From contig OX419335.1 of NCBI GenBank assembly GCA_948470475.1, positions 28,534,691-28,598,690 on the forward strand: a stretch of DNA of 64,000 nt. The letters run 5' to 3'. The stretch's first letter is position 1, and every line of letters begins with the position of its first letter. Under the pieces are notes generated by a model, which was not told where the DNA came from, ran no database searches, and worked only from the letters and a program-made list of their open reading frames with translations. Shown here in pieces: positions 56,901 through 61,781 of this stretch. Source of the DNA: Galaxea fascicularis. Taxonomy: Eukaryota > Cnidaria > Anthozoa > Scleractinia > Euphylliidae. The translations under genes and the position numbers were made by a program.

Positions 56901-59006
56901 GATAGCTCGTAAGAGGTGGTCGCAATCGGAGGTTCCATGGGCATGACAATAACAGAAAAGAAACTCTCTTCAACCATTGCTTAACCCTAGCCACTGAACA
57001 TCAGGTCGAAGACCCCAACACTGTTCTGTTTAATTGGGGCTCTGTTCTTTGAGAATGATGAGCAATCACTATATTATGTAAATCTCACAAGGCGTCCAAC
57101 TTCCTCTGAGCAATGGAATCTGGACGATACCTTGTGTGATCTGTTTGATCTTTGTACCCTAGGTTATTGCATTCAGCGAGTCACGTGTCACTACCGTCAT
57201 GGCAGTTGGCGAGGAATTGTGGGTGGGGCTTGGTAACGGGCAGGTTCTGATATTTGACGTTTTCAAAAACAGCGCGTATGACGATGAAGCCTTTGTGGTG
57301 CTCAGCGAAAGTAAAGGTACAAACCGCTTCTCTTTCTAGGGTGGCCTGTTTTTAGATTTGCACGGTTAATTTCCTCGGGGGATGGGCAAGTTGAGGTTTT
57401 CTGTCTCATAAGGTTGACTGTGCGGTAAGTGCGTCACATGTAATGAGATTTTGATCCCTTATCAGCCTAACAGGTGAGAAGTGGTGAAAAGAGGAGTAGA
57501 TACTCATATATGAACAGGGCAAGAAGATGACAATAACGCTTTAATCAAAATTATACCAACAGTCAAAACAAAACCCACGGATAGTTTCAAGCATACGTTG
57601 TCTATAAACGAAGTGTACGTTAATTGAAAGTATGTAGACAGATGATTGTTCTGGTTCGGCGAGCGTTTCCGCTATTACTTACGTTCTTGGCCCAGTTTGT
57701 CATCATGACTTACATTTTTTTGCAATGCGTCATGAAAAGAGATTGAAGGTAATTACAGTCCACATAGTATTACGCTTGTCTCGACGGTAGTATGATGGCA
57801 CGACTTCTTGTGTTTAAGCGTAAACCAACGGGGGTTGACAATTCTCACAAGTCCAGTTTCCAGAGAAAATCTAAACTCTTCTAGGAATCGGGAGACTCGT
57901 GAGTTTTCCTGGGAAATATGATATAGTTCTGGGACATTGCAGGAAAAAAGCGAGACATTGCAAAAAAATTTATTTCGATCCGCTAAGTTATCAGGTGGAT
58001 CTTACAAATTTCCGGAAGGACTTGTTGCCCAAACAACAACCAGGCATTTTTTTAACAACTTGAAAAGATTTACAAAGAATAACATAAATTAAAAACAATC
58101 TGGCGAAAAACTACTCATAATACTGAAAACTAAACGTGCTGAGTAGTTACAATACTTGAGCTAAATTTTAAGGGGTTGCATCACAGGAAAAAGATAAAGA
58201 CGAACAAAAGATATCACAAAGGATAGTAATAAGAAAAATTAATTTAGTAGCTAAACAAAAGCGAAGACGAAGAAAACGGTACAGAGAATTAAAATATTAC
58301 ATCATAAGGGAAGTTATACCATGCCAGCCAGCAGATAAGTTGATAGAATATCAGCCTTCAACGTATGCTTAAACAAGTGCAAAGAACTACACGTTTTTAA
58401 ATTTTCAGCCATGTTATTCCAAACAGAAGGACCAGAGAAGTGTATATTATATTTGCCATAATTAGTTCTGACCTGATCAATATAATAAGTTGACTTTGAG
58501 GCTAGCCGAGTATTATACCCAGGCTTAGATGATATGCGTGATGATATACGTGTCATTCCCCGTTAAACCAGGCTTGTTTCTTATGTCCTTTTAGAGGAGC
58601 AAAACCCTGACGAAAGAGCCGTAAAACACCTCCAAAGAATATCAGAAGCGGACGATTCTACAGTAGAAGAACAATCAACGGCAAATTCCGACGATACCGA
58701 GTCAAAATGTGGAGACACACCGGAAGCAGAAAATAAAAGCCAGAATTTCACTGAGACAGTGAGAACTGGTGATTATGAGGACAAACCTGCCTCAAATGAA
58801 TTAAGTGAAACTTGCGAATTTTCCTCAGCGGGTTTCAACGCCCACGAACGGGCTGGTGAGGATAAAACCATACCTACGAAAGAAAAGCCCGCTGTGGAAC
58901 AAAGTAAAACGGACAATGTGTACCACAGTGATTACAGGTTTGGGCTGCGATTAAGAGTCCATTACAGGATCAATGAAGAAGCTATAAGATGTCTTCTTCT
59001 GGTCAG
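9945..59006 (+). CDS. PH / coiled-coil / TBC (Rab-GAP) / beta-propeller protein, 3' end unresolved
   Basis: At least 33 coding exons with GT/AG junctions and matching phases make an open frame of 1,116 codons plus two bases. Order: PH domain (about residues 10-105), Ser/Lys/Pro-rich linker, coiled coil (about 190-320), TBC domain (about 390-646), WD40-type beta-propeller (about 715-979), acidic disordered tail (about 980-1100). TBC proteins accelerate GTP hydrolysis by Rab GTPases on membranes. Arg 460 in IKCDLLRTMP and Gln 497 in INYLQGMN are the expected arginine and glutamine fingers, so it should be catalytically active. PH plus coiled coil plus TBC resembles TBC1D2/Armus. The C-terminal propeller is not part of that family as I know it, and its repeats look like the propellers of DENND3, JIP3/4 or ARHGEF10. 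The first ATG (9945) follows an acceptor at 9922. The final exon was not found with certainty. The introns carry most of the window's mobile elements and one nested gene. Confidence 0.85.
11466..11752. mobile_element. Candidate MITE with weak TIRs
   Basis: CTACAGTCGTTGACATAA at the left and the inverse of GTGTCAACAATCTTGGCGCC plus ATTGTAG at the right form imperfect termini. G-rich tracts lie between them. Intron 1 of the TBC gene. Confidence 0.5.
12293..12451. mobile_element. Foldback element
   Basis: CTTACTAACCGAGTTTGAGG at the left mirrors CGAGGTTAGTAAG at the right, and GTACAGTAAGTTACGGA mirrors CTGTAACTTACAGTAC inside. Intron 2 of the TBC gene. Confidence 0.65.
13345..13874. mobile_element. 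TIR element flanked by TA
   Basis: ACCGTATTTTCTCAATTTAA at the left is inverted at 13855-13874 (TTAAATTGAGAGAATACCGT), with T/A at both edges. Degenerate CAGCGTTTAT-type repeats fill the interior. It resembles a mariner-type MITE with TA target duplication. Confidence 0.7.
14215..14512. mobile_element. Foldback element carrying a hammerhead-like core
   Basis: The arms of about 68 bases (AGACATGGTTTGATGCTACT...) are near-exact reverse complements. The centre (about 14283-14442) holds a CTGATGA...GAAAC motif. Intron 3 of the TBC gene, ending about 150 bases before exon 4. Confidence 0.75.
14393..14424 (+). ncRNA. Hammerhead-like core with perfect six-base-pair stem
   Basis: CTGATGA (14393-14399), one extra A, GACACT, loop AGGCAGG, AGTGTC, then GAAAC (14420-14424). 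The stem GACACT/AGTGTC is perfect. Catalytic-core order is right. The extra A, and flanking stems I and III that are not obvious, leave activity uncertain. Confidence 0.45.
15237..15589. mobile_element. TIR element with GTAGCCTGA ends
   Basis: GTAGCCTGAGTATCAGGC at 15237-15254 is inverted at 15572-15589 (GCCTGATATTCAGGCTAC). The interior has no frame. Intron 4 of the TBC gene. Confidence 0.7.
15626..15751. mobile_element. Short MITE with TATAGA ends
   Basis: TATAGACCGTTTTCAGTCAC at the left and the inverse of GTGAAGACGATCTATA at the right match at most positions over about 25 bases. The interior includes GCGGCCATATTGG. Intron 4 of the TBC gene. Confidence 0.6.
15907..16359. mobile_element. 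pogo/Tigger-type MITE with TA target duplication
   Basis: CAGTCGAACCTGCATTAAGC at the left and the inverse, ending CTTAATACAGGTTCGACTG, at the right, each next to TA. These ends resemble Tigger/pogo termini. The interior carries further copies of CTTAATAGAGGT-type sequence but no transposase frame. Intron 4 of the TBC gene. Confidence 0.75.
17264..17350. mobile_element. Short palindromic MITE
   Basis: CAGACGTATTTCCGGTTGTC and its inverse flank a run of G (about 17302-17313), making a strong hairpin. The ends are TAGGCTG / CAGGCTA. Intron 4 of the TBC gene. Confidence 0.7.
18466..18760 (-). mobile_element. tRNA-derived SINE, copy 1
   Basis: On the minus strand the head has an A-box-like GGCGCAGTGGTGAGAGCGC and a B-box GGTTCGACTCC. 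The body follows and ends in a run of TTA repeats. This is the structure of a tRNA-derived SINE with an internal RNA polymerase III promoter. It lies in intron 5 of the TBC gene, antisense to it. Confidence 0.8.
19035..23521 (+). CDS. Linker and coiled-coil exons 6-11 of the TBC gene
   Basis: Exons 19035-19095, 19417-19604, 20431-20633 (or from 20428), 22414-22499, 22842-22882 and 23451-23521 follow in phase. Exons 6-7 give a basic, Ser-rich, probably disordered linker (LRRKKKITR, SRSKSFPWEEAARLELS). Exons 8-11 are rich in Glu, Lys and Leu with heptad-like spacing (LSLQQQKM, KELEIEVCKLKCEVISL, YKDRIYTLLKEARLYN), consistent with a coiled coil between the PH and TBC domains. The exon 8 acceptor is a tandem CAGCAG, so two isoforms differing by one Gln are possible. 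Confidence 0.75.
19712..19830. mobile_element. Foldback repeat
   Basis: AAAATTGACAACTTTTTTAA and AGACATGTTTTG at the left are inverted at the right (CAAAACATGTCT, then AAAAGTTGTCAATTTTTTAC). Intron 7 of the TBC gene, about 110 bases after exon 7. Confidence 0.65.
21274..22041 (+). mobile_element. PIF/Harbinger-type DNA transposon derivative
   Basis: The element is bounded by inverted repeats of about 55-60 bases starting GGCCCTCCACAGACTAGGG and flanked on both sides by TTA (21271-21273 and 22042-22044). The 3-base TWA target duplication is the Harbinger hallmark. Inside are several copies of a palindromic TTAGTTGTCGACAACTAA motif and one short coding frame. At 768 bases it is far too short for the two Harbinger genes, so it is a deletion derivative moved in trans. 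It sits in intron 8 of the TBC gene. Confidence 0.85.
21581..21898 (+). pseudogene. Harbinger-like transposase N-terminal fragment
   Basis: A 105-codon frame with ATG at 21581 ends with NLRVDRGTFLLIVERLTPYI, which resembles the segment just before the DDE catalytic core of PIF/Harbinger transposases. The catalytic domain itself is absent because the terminal repeat follows about 140 bases later. It could be a residual exon 1. It is probably non-functional as a transposase. Confidence 0.65.
22120..22340 (+). mobile_element. tRNA-derived SINE, copy 2
   Basis: Same head as copy 1 (GGCGTAGTGGTGAGAGCAC, then GGTTCGATTCT) and the shared middle GGGCTGAGTTTGTTGGTTCT, but a different tail ending in repeated CTTTAC. 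Sense to the TBC gene, just upstream of exon 9. Confidence 0.75.
22925..23035. mobile_element. Palindromic MITE with CTGGGTAACTGCGCAC arms
   Basis: ATCTGGGTAACTGCGCACCT and the following CCCCTCCCC tract are inverted at the right end (GGGTGCGCAGTTGCCCAGAT) around an AT-rich centre. Intron 10 of the TBC gene, about 43 bases after exon 10. Confidence 0.7.
23036..23152 (-). mobile_element. tRNA-derived SINE, copy 3 (partial)
   Basis: Only the head and part of the body remain, antisense: AGAGTAGAGAACCAACAAAC and GGGAATCGAACC on the plus strand. It abuts the right end of a palindromic element at 22925-23035. Confidence 0.65.
24422..25930 (-). CDS. Seven-pass membrane protein with PRRT3/PRRT4-type domain, intronless, nested
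   Basis: A single 502-codon frame starts at the ATG at 25930 and ends at TGA 24422-24424. Residues 1-27 look like a signal peptide (hydrophobic IYIYSVASLIICLWPW). A long low-complexity ectodomain follows, with a basic RRKRR site at about 140-144 and EGS-type repeats at 157-178. From about residue 216 there are seven hydrophobic segments (216-234, 245-265, 279-304, 319-344, 348-371, 396-422, 445-457). The block DAWPLHTYGFAVVF, FSSTRALALYVDPYGS and GHPCIISALSLLLF matches the conserved membrane region of proline-rich transmembrane proteins 3 and 4, whose function is poorly known. The gene lies antisense in intron 11 of the TBC gene and has no introns, suggesting a retrocopy origin or an ancestrally intronless gene. 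Confidence 0.85.
   Translation of the reverse strand: MKNVKQIYIYSVASLIICLWPWGHVIGSHDRSNPVLNGINKWKSYEDSFSKQETELLPLSSTKEEETRPKELQSRGNQNTKSVRQRVKFNSDEINSTADTECVETEETGIVNNGGRSVREQNQMKLSGRLNDAKSYTANRRKRRDSQSVGPSSATPEGSTEGTSEGSPEGKSEGSPSEPLTTSEPRAAPEQSWPEPEPDWPKALAKWKDAWPLHTYGFAVVFTIIALVPPFELFKMYADKVRVSTLKATLLIIIFLFSSTRALALYVDPYGSNRRFHAVVTQLLFSLGHPCIISALSLLLFVLLDTTKMNIAPPRFQQIKFIIPVVVSHVALVIVTDFVVVYFLEAKILLLICQIYFLLLGTLMSMGYITVGWKIGKNIKANVRWKSSVDNSMRRLQYLIVACTVSCISLCALTVYSAAGVFGIYSDVENVEAWPWWTFQTLNRLLEVVICIVVLLMNTKTTKRKIIPSFMTSVFKPKASQSNAIQAITPEKISCQSIASVE
26173..26445. mobile_element. Foldback element with two inverted hammerhead-like motifs
   Basis: AATTAAGT and ACGATCGTCC at the left mirror GGACGATCGT and ACTTAATT at the right. 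The arms (about 120 bases) share CAATGTCACCAC, CGTCAGTCA and CAGGTTGTCGAAAC. Each arm carries CTGATGA ... GTCGAAACGTCAGTC in opposite orientation. Lies 243 bases upstream of the nested PRRT-like start codon. Confidence 0.75.
27107..27210. repeat. Two-copy tandem repeat of about 57 bases
   Basis: GGGTCCTGATATAACAAAGA and the following ACACATTCGAGTTAAGC recur immediately downstream with two small differences. Intron 11 of the TBC gene. Confidence 0.75.
32295..32820. mobile_element. TIR element with ~65-base inverted ends
   Basis: ATGCACCTGTCAGTGGTTTC and then a GGGGAGGGGG tract and CCCACGGGGTTTGG at the left are inverted at the right, ending TTGACAGGTGCAT. The same family is present as a fragment at 1-230. 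It has no coding frame. Lies about 370 bases before exon 12 of the TBC gene. Confidence 0.75.
33190..43751 (+). CDS. TBC-domain exons 12-23
   Basis: Exons 33190-33310, 33608-33688, 34493-34557, 34894-34933, 35096-35143, 36162-36266, 37296-37361, 38522-38580, 38656-38731, 41751-41882, 42964-43008 and 43617-43751 all join in phase. TBC motif A is in exon 14 (LLREGIPGPCRSEVW). Motif B is in exon 17 (IKCDLLRTMPNNERF, catalytic Arg 460). Motif C spans exons 18-19 (INYLQ/GMNFIVAMCLL, catalytic Gln 497). Later helices include FNWFITIFIDAVPFE and RVWDCFVFEG, which are typical of the C-terminal half. No essential residue is missing, so this should be an active Rab GAP. The Rab target cannot be read from sequence. 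Confidence 0.9.
35170..35440. repeat. Dispersed repeat, copy 1
   Basis: GATTGGTTGACAAAAGTC, GCGCCGGGTACATGTAATTA and ATTGGTCAGAGTAATT occur in the same order and spacing at 59755-60030. The type of element is unknown; the repeated ATTGGT boxes are notable. Intron 16 of the TBC gene. Confidence 0.6.
38886..38924 (-). ncRNA. Hammerhead-like core at the 3' end of the Penelope-like element
   Basis: On the minus strand CTGACGA is followed by a short hairpin (GGGC, loop, GCTC with one G-U pair), then GAAAC and GTC. This is the order of the hammerhead core. Penelope-like elements are known to carry hammerhead motifs in their terminal repeats. One extra A before the stem II hairpin departs from the consensus, so activity is uncertain. 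Confidence 0.45.
39058..39423 (-). pseudogene. GIY-YIG endonuclease region of the Penelope-like element
   Basis: Open stretch ending at TAA 39058-39060. A CX5CX2C cysteine motif (CARSRCKTC) precedes VIYCLTCTLCNKLYIGET, the family's GIY/YIG pair with Val for the first Gly, and then GRRLGDRFREH with the expected catalytic Arg. The nuclease nicks target DNA for insertion. It lies 3' of the reverse transcriptase, the normal order, and is separated from it here by a stop codon. Confidence 0.8.
44204..44900. mobile_element. Candidate larger inverted-repeat element containing MITE copy B
   Basis: TAATTGTCGGGGTCGCGGGT and GTCGCGGGTCCAG at the left mirror CTGGACCCGCGACCCGCGAC and GCGACAAAC at the right. 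The ends are imperfect, internally repeated GTCGCGGGT units. Copy B of the palindromic MITE is nested within. Intron 23 of the TBC gene. Confidence 0.45.
44294..44449. mobile_element. Palindromic MITE, copy B (complete)
   Basis: A 156-base element whose two arms are almost exact reverse complements (AATAGGCCATATTCG ... CGAATATGGCCTATT). It is a close match to copy A at 9058. It sits in intron 23 of the TBC gene, inside a larger inverted-repeat structure. Confidence 0.85.
45377..57316 (+). CDS. Beta-propeller exons 24-32 of the TBC gene
   Basis: Exons 45377-45481, 47939-48041, 49978-50078, 51048-51145, 51878-51986, 52564-52697, 56033-56134, 56257-56350 and 57163-57316 continue the same frame. 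After a short connector they encode repeated strands ending in blade-like motifs: KVYLLDIHNKE, GTILVGTVSWYMHAFNL, GKLFAALADGSIAVLQ, NVWCGCGNNVVILDG, GVWCTVRGSSCLLLLD, ELWVGLGNGQVLIFDV. These are degenerate WD40 blades (at least six), of the type found in DENND3, JIP3/4 or ARHGEF10, and probably form a protein-binding platform. Exon 29 joins exon 30 directly in phase, skipping an open segment at about 53827-53960. Confidence 0.8.
45697..45893. repeat. Direct tandem duplication, period about 103 bases
   Basis: The block with TTTCGCAATTATCACTAAAA, GTGGGGTAAAACGAGTG and TTGACCTTGCTGTTCCGCAT is repeated almost exactly, with one added T and G in the second copy. Intron 24 of the TBC gene. Confidence 0.85.
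45894..47938 (+). other. TBC gene intron 24, remainder
   Basis: About 2 kb of AT-rich intron without a recognisable gene or structured repeat; only a short triplication of TACTGGCCAA near 46975-46990 stands out. Confidence 0.5.
48042..49977 (+). other. TBC gene intron 25
   Basis: AT-rich intron of 1.9 kb. I see no gene and no clear inverted or tandem repeat. Confidence 0.5.
50519..50648. mobile_element. Foldback element in intron 26
   Basis: CTCGTACAATTCGGGATTAA and TTTTGAAAGTTCTCAAATTG at the left are inverted at the right, ending TGAATTGTACTCGAG. It sits within a longer repeat-like stretch (about 50245-50690) containing several ATTGGT boxes. Confidence 0.65.
53038..53318 (-). mobile_element. 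tRNA-derived SINE, copy 4
   Basis: Antisense copy with the AATAATAATGATAATAAC tail at the left and the tRNA-like head at 53225-53318. The B-box is altered (GAGAATTGAGCC on the plus strand), so it is an older copy than copy 1. It lies in intron 29 of the TBC gene. Confidence 0.75.
54871..54921. repeat. 51-base perfect palindrome
   Basis: AAAGATTTCATGCTTATAAA followed by CATTC, a single C, and the exact inverse. Arms are 25 bases without mismatch. Possibly a very short MITE or a recent hairpin insertion. Confidence 0.8.
56466..57120. mobile_element. 655-base TIR element in intron 31
   Basis: GATTCCATAGCTCAGAAGAA and then TTGGACGCCTTGTGAG at the left are inverted at the right, ending CTCTGAGCAATGGAATC, over about 57 bases. 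The interior has no frame. Its right end is 42 bases upstream of exon 32 of the TBC gene. Confidence 0.75.
58190..58556 (-). mobile_element. LINE (non-LTR retrotransposon) 3' fragment
   Basis: The minus-strand frame 58314-58556 reads NTRLASKSTYY, then NYGKYNIHFSGPSVWNNM and a Leu-rich end. This matches the C-terminal tail after the reverse transcriptase in many LINEs, which keeps the N.G...F.GP..WN pattern. The stretch below 58314 would be its 3' UTR. The copy is 5'-truncated, as is usual, and lies just upstream of exon 33 of the TBC gene. Confidence 0.7.
58595..59006 (+). CDS. Acidic tail exon 33 of the TBC gene
   Basis: This 412-base exon begins in phase 1 after a TTTTAG acceptor. It encodes a Glu/Asp/Ser/Thr-rich segment (EEQNPDERAVKHLQ, EADDSTVEEQSTANSDD) and then a structured-looking end (FGLRLRVHYRINEEAIRCLL), possibly a last propeller blade. 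A GTGGGT donor follows at 59007. Without splicing the frame runs on to a stop at 59143-59145. Candidate next exons near 61116 or 61156-61171 fit the phase but have no recognisable match, so the C-terminus is open. Confidence 0.75.
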
Positions 59007-61781
59007 GTGGGTACAGAAGAATGGGATGGTTTGTAAGTCATTAGAAGGTGAAGTGCGCGCTCTACTGATTCCCTCCTTCCTCCCCCGCATTCCCCTCCCT
59101 CCCCGCTCCCTTTCCGCGTACTATTCCTCTTTCAGCACACTGTAGTCATCTTGGCGCTCATTCGCGCGCATGTGTAGTAGTGTGTTGACTAAGTTTCTTT
59201 CAAAGAGAGTAGACCGATTGGCTGCCACCTGACGCTTACTCGCTGGTTGTGCCATTCACGTTGCACGTTCAAATTCTGGGGGAAACGAGCCAATCCGATT
59301 TGAGTACTTATGCCCGCGCCCGATCCACACAGTGGCCTGTGCATGGACGACGATATTATGCACTGATTTGCAGACGGTGTTAACTAGCGTTGAATTCACG
59401 TCCACCCTCTACACGCAGGCTACAACAATGTTAGGTTTAAAATTTTAACCGTATTTTATCGCGAGGGAGATTAATTTTGTTTGCGGCAGCGCATTGCCAG
59501 AAAAAAAAAGTTATTTATTTTAAAGTAACGCATTGCTTCCTTTAAATAATCCGTGCAAAACAAAACAGAAGTAAGCCGTAAAGCGGAGATCTCTCACTTT
59601 CAGTGTAACCCCCTCAACAGAGAAGTAGCTGTTTTTATCGTTACCTTGCAGAGAAAAAGATCCATTGGTCTTAAGTTGTGGAGGCTCGTTTAGCGAAGAA
59701 GGGGCCTTATCGTTATGGCAACGACAAAGGGAGGAGGTTTGTGACATAAGATTCTCTTTAGAGCAGTTTTTTGTGTGACTGGTTGACAAAAGTCGCGCCA
59801 CTTTCTCAACAATGAAAAGCTAAATCAAACCCAATAGTAAAGTGGCGTTGGGTACATGTAATTGCTTCGTATTTTGGTCGGTTCAGTCCGTGGTTTGCTA
59901 CAATCTCGACCCAGAGCTCTTCTCTTCTGCGCATGACTGAGGGAACTCTGGAGTAGAGAACGTGGTTTGCTATTGGTCAGAGCAATTGATATAGTTTTGG
60001 CTTTAATTTTGAAACTCAGCTGAAAACTGCTCCTGATAACAAATTGGTCTTGAAATATTGGAGAACTAAATCGCCGCCATATTAATCGTGCATCGAGTAC
60101 AATGATCCATGCAGAACTTGAAGGGAGTACATGAAACAGGCACCAGGTGTGGGGAACACGCAAGGAAAAGAGCTAAACTCGACGCATGCGCAGTCTCTAG
60201 AGTCGCTTGCTCCTCGACCACTGGTCAAGTGAACGAAAACTCGACGTACGAGATTGTGCGTCATTGATTAAATTCTTGCGATGGAGTAACTTTCAATTTC
60301 GCTCGATGGATATCGCTCGTCCGAATCAAGAGACTGAGCTGTTTGACTGGAAGGTGGCTCAAGTGGGGTTTTATTCTTTTCATAGGGCACTGACGAATGG
60401 CTGCCGTTCTCAATCAAACATCGCTTTACCGAAACTCCAGGGGTGATTCCAAGATGGAACGATACGCCTGTGTACGTATAACAGTGATCACCTCAGTACC
60501 CACGCCAATTGTGTAATCGAACAAACCAACGACGAAGTTTATGTAGGGTACATTCGCAGATCTGCAGCACTATGAATTTGCTTTGATGAGCCTGGTCGCA
60601 TCACGTGACTCACAATGGATTCACCGCTATGACGTAAGAACATATTTTCCTGCTTGGATCTGAATATCGGTGCAGGTTATCGGGAGCTGTTTAGCGGTTA
60701 GAGATTGGGTGATAGAGTAACCGTGATCCGAAGAACCTGAGAATACGGTGAGGAGTTTATTGACGTACGGTGTGTTGCGGGTTGCAAACAGTCGTCCTTT
60801 TTTCTTTAGATCCTTCACGCTGGTGAAAATAATATTTATGCGAAAGAATAGTAAAATGAAAAGGGATTGTGGAGAGGTAGTACAATGGATTGCTCGTTTC
60901 CTCCCGAGTCGCTTAATTCAATGCGCGTTACGAAATTCGTGAAGTGTCAACTAATGCGGATTGACTGACATTTAACCAGACATTAAATAAATTTAAATCT
61001 TTAATATATATTAACCGTCCTGAGTTTGAAAATAAGTTGAAATGAAAAGATTTTACACCTTTAAGTAAAGAGTTATTAATCCTTTTGCAAGCAAGGATTG
61101 TTAGCGGGTTTCCTTCTAGCGTGGGTTGTCACTTGAAATGTTACCAGTGTTTCTTTTTACCAGTGCTTGTCACAGGAAGTCGTACAAGAATATTATGAAT
61201 CATAAATCGCTTGCAATGGCTGTTTGCCAATCAAGCGCAGATCTATTTTTATTACAGTTATTTTATATAATTCCTATATTTATATATTTCTCAGTGAAAA
61301 TTAAATCTTTATTTTGTATCGTTTGTCGTACCTATCTCGTTGTCGTCAACTCGCTTAGCAGTAACTTAATTTGGTTTGTCTGGTCTGCTCCAACCGCCGA
61401 GTTGCGAACGTAGAGAACCCGTTACTTTCGGTCAGCCGCTACTTTATGGTAGCCAAATTATGTGAGTAATTGAAGAAAAAAAAGTTGTGGTCAACAGCCT
61501 CGGAAATAATATTATGTTACCTCAACTTTCCATTCCCGTTGATTCTTTCGGACGGCCGTTATTCTACGGTAGCTGAGAAATTCATGGGTTTCTCTAACTT
61601 AAGTAAAACCAGTTAAGCCCCAGATGTGAGCACGCTTAAGTCTTGTAGTTTTCTCTCAAGGTAAGGTGATATTTCCCTTCTTTTTTCGGCGCAAGTATTG
61701 TAAAATTGCTTTTTAACTTCCAACAGTTGTGGGGGGCCTTGAGCCCCCGTGTCCTTAGAAAGTCCTGCAGAAGTATCTCAA
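59007..61781. other. Stretch between last certain TBC exon and the BOK-like gene
   Basis: Must contain the TBC gene's 3' end unless that gene extends past the BOK-like gene. Apart from dispersed repeat copy 2 there is no recognisable element. Phase-compatible acceptors occur near 61116 and 61156-61171. An AT-rich frame 61126-61413 (hydrophobic, 95 codons) shows no domain. Confidence 0.45.
59755..60030. repeat. Dispersed repeat, copy 2
   Basis: Contains GACTGGTTGACAAAAGTC, GTTGGGTACATGTAATTG and ATTGGTCAGAGCAATT, matching the copy at 35170-35440 in order and orientation, with divergence and an insertion. Confidence 0.6.

Noticed and set aside
61126..61413. 95-codon frame as last TBC exon
   Set aside because: Its inner part is phase-compatible with exon 33, but the translation is AT-driven, hydrophobic and unrelated to a propeller, so it is not called.
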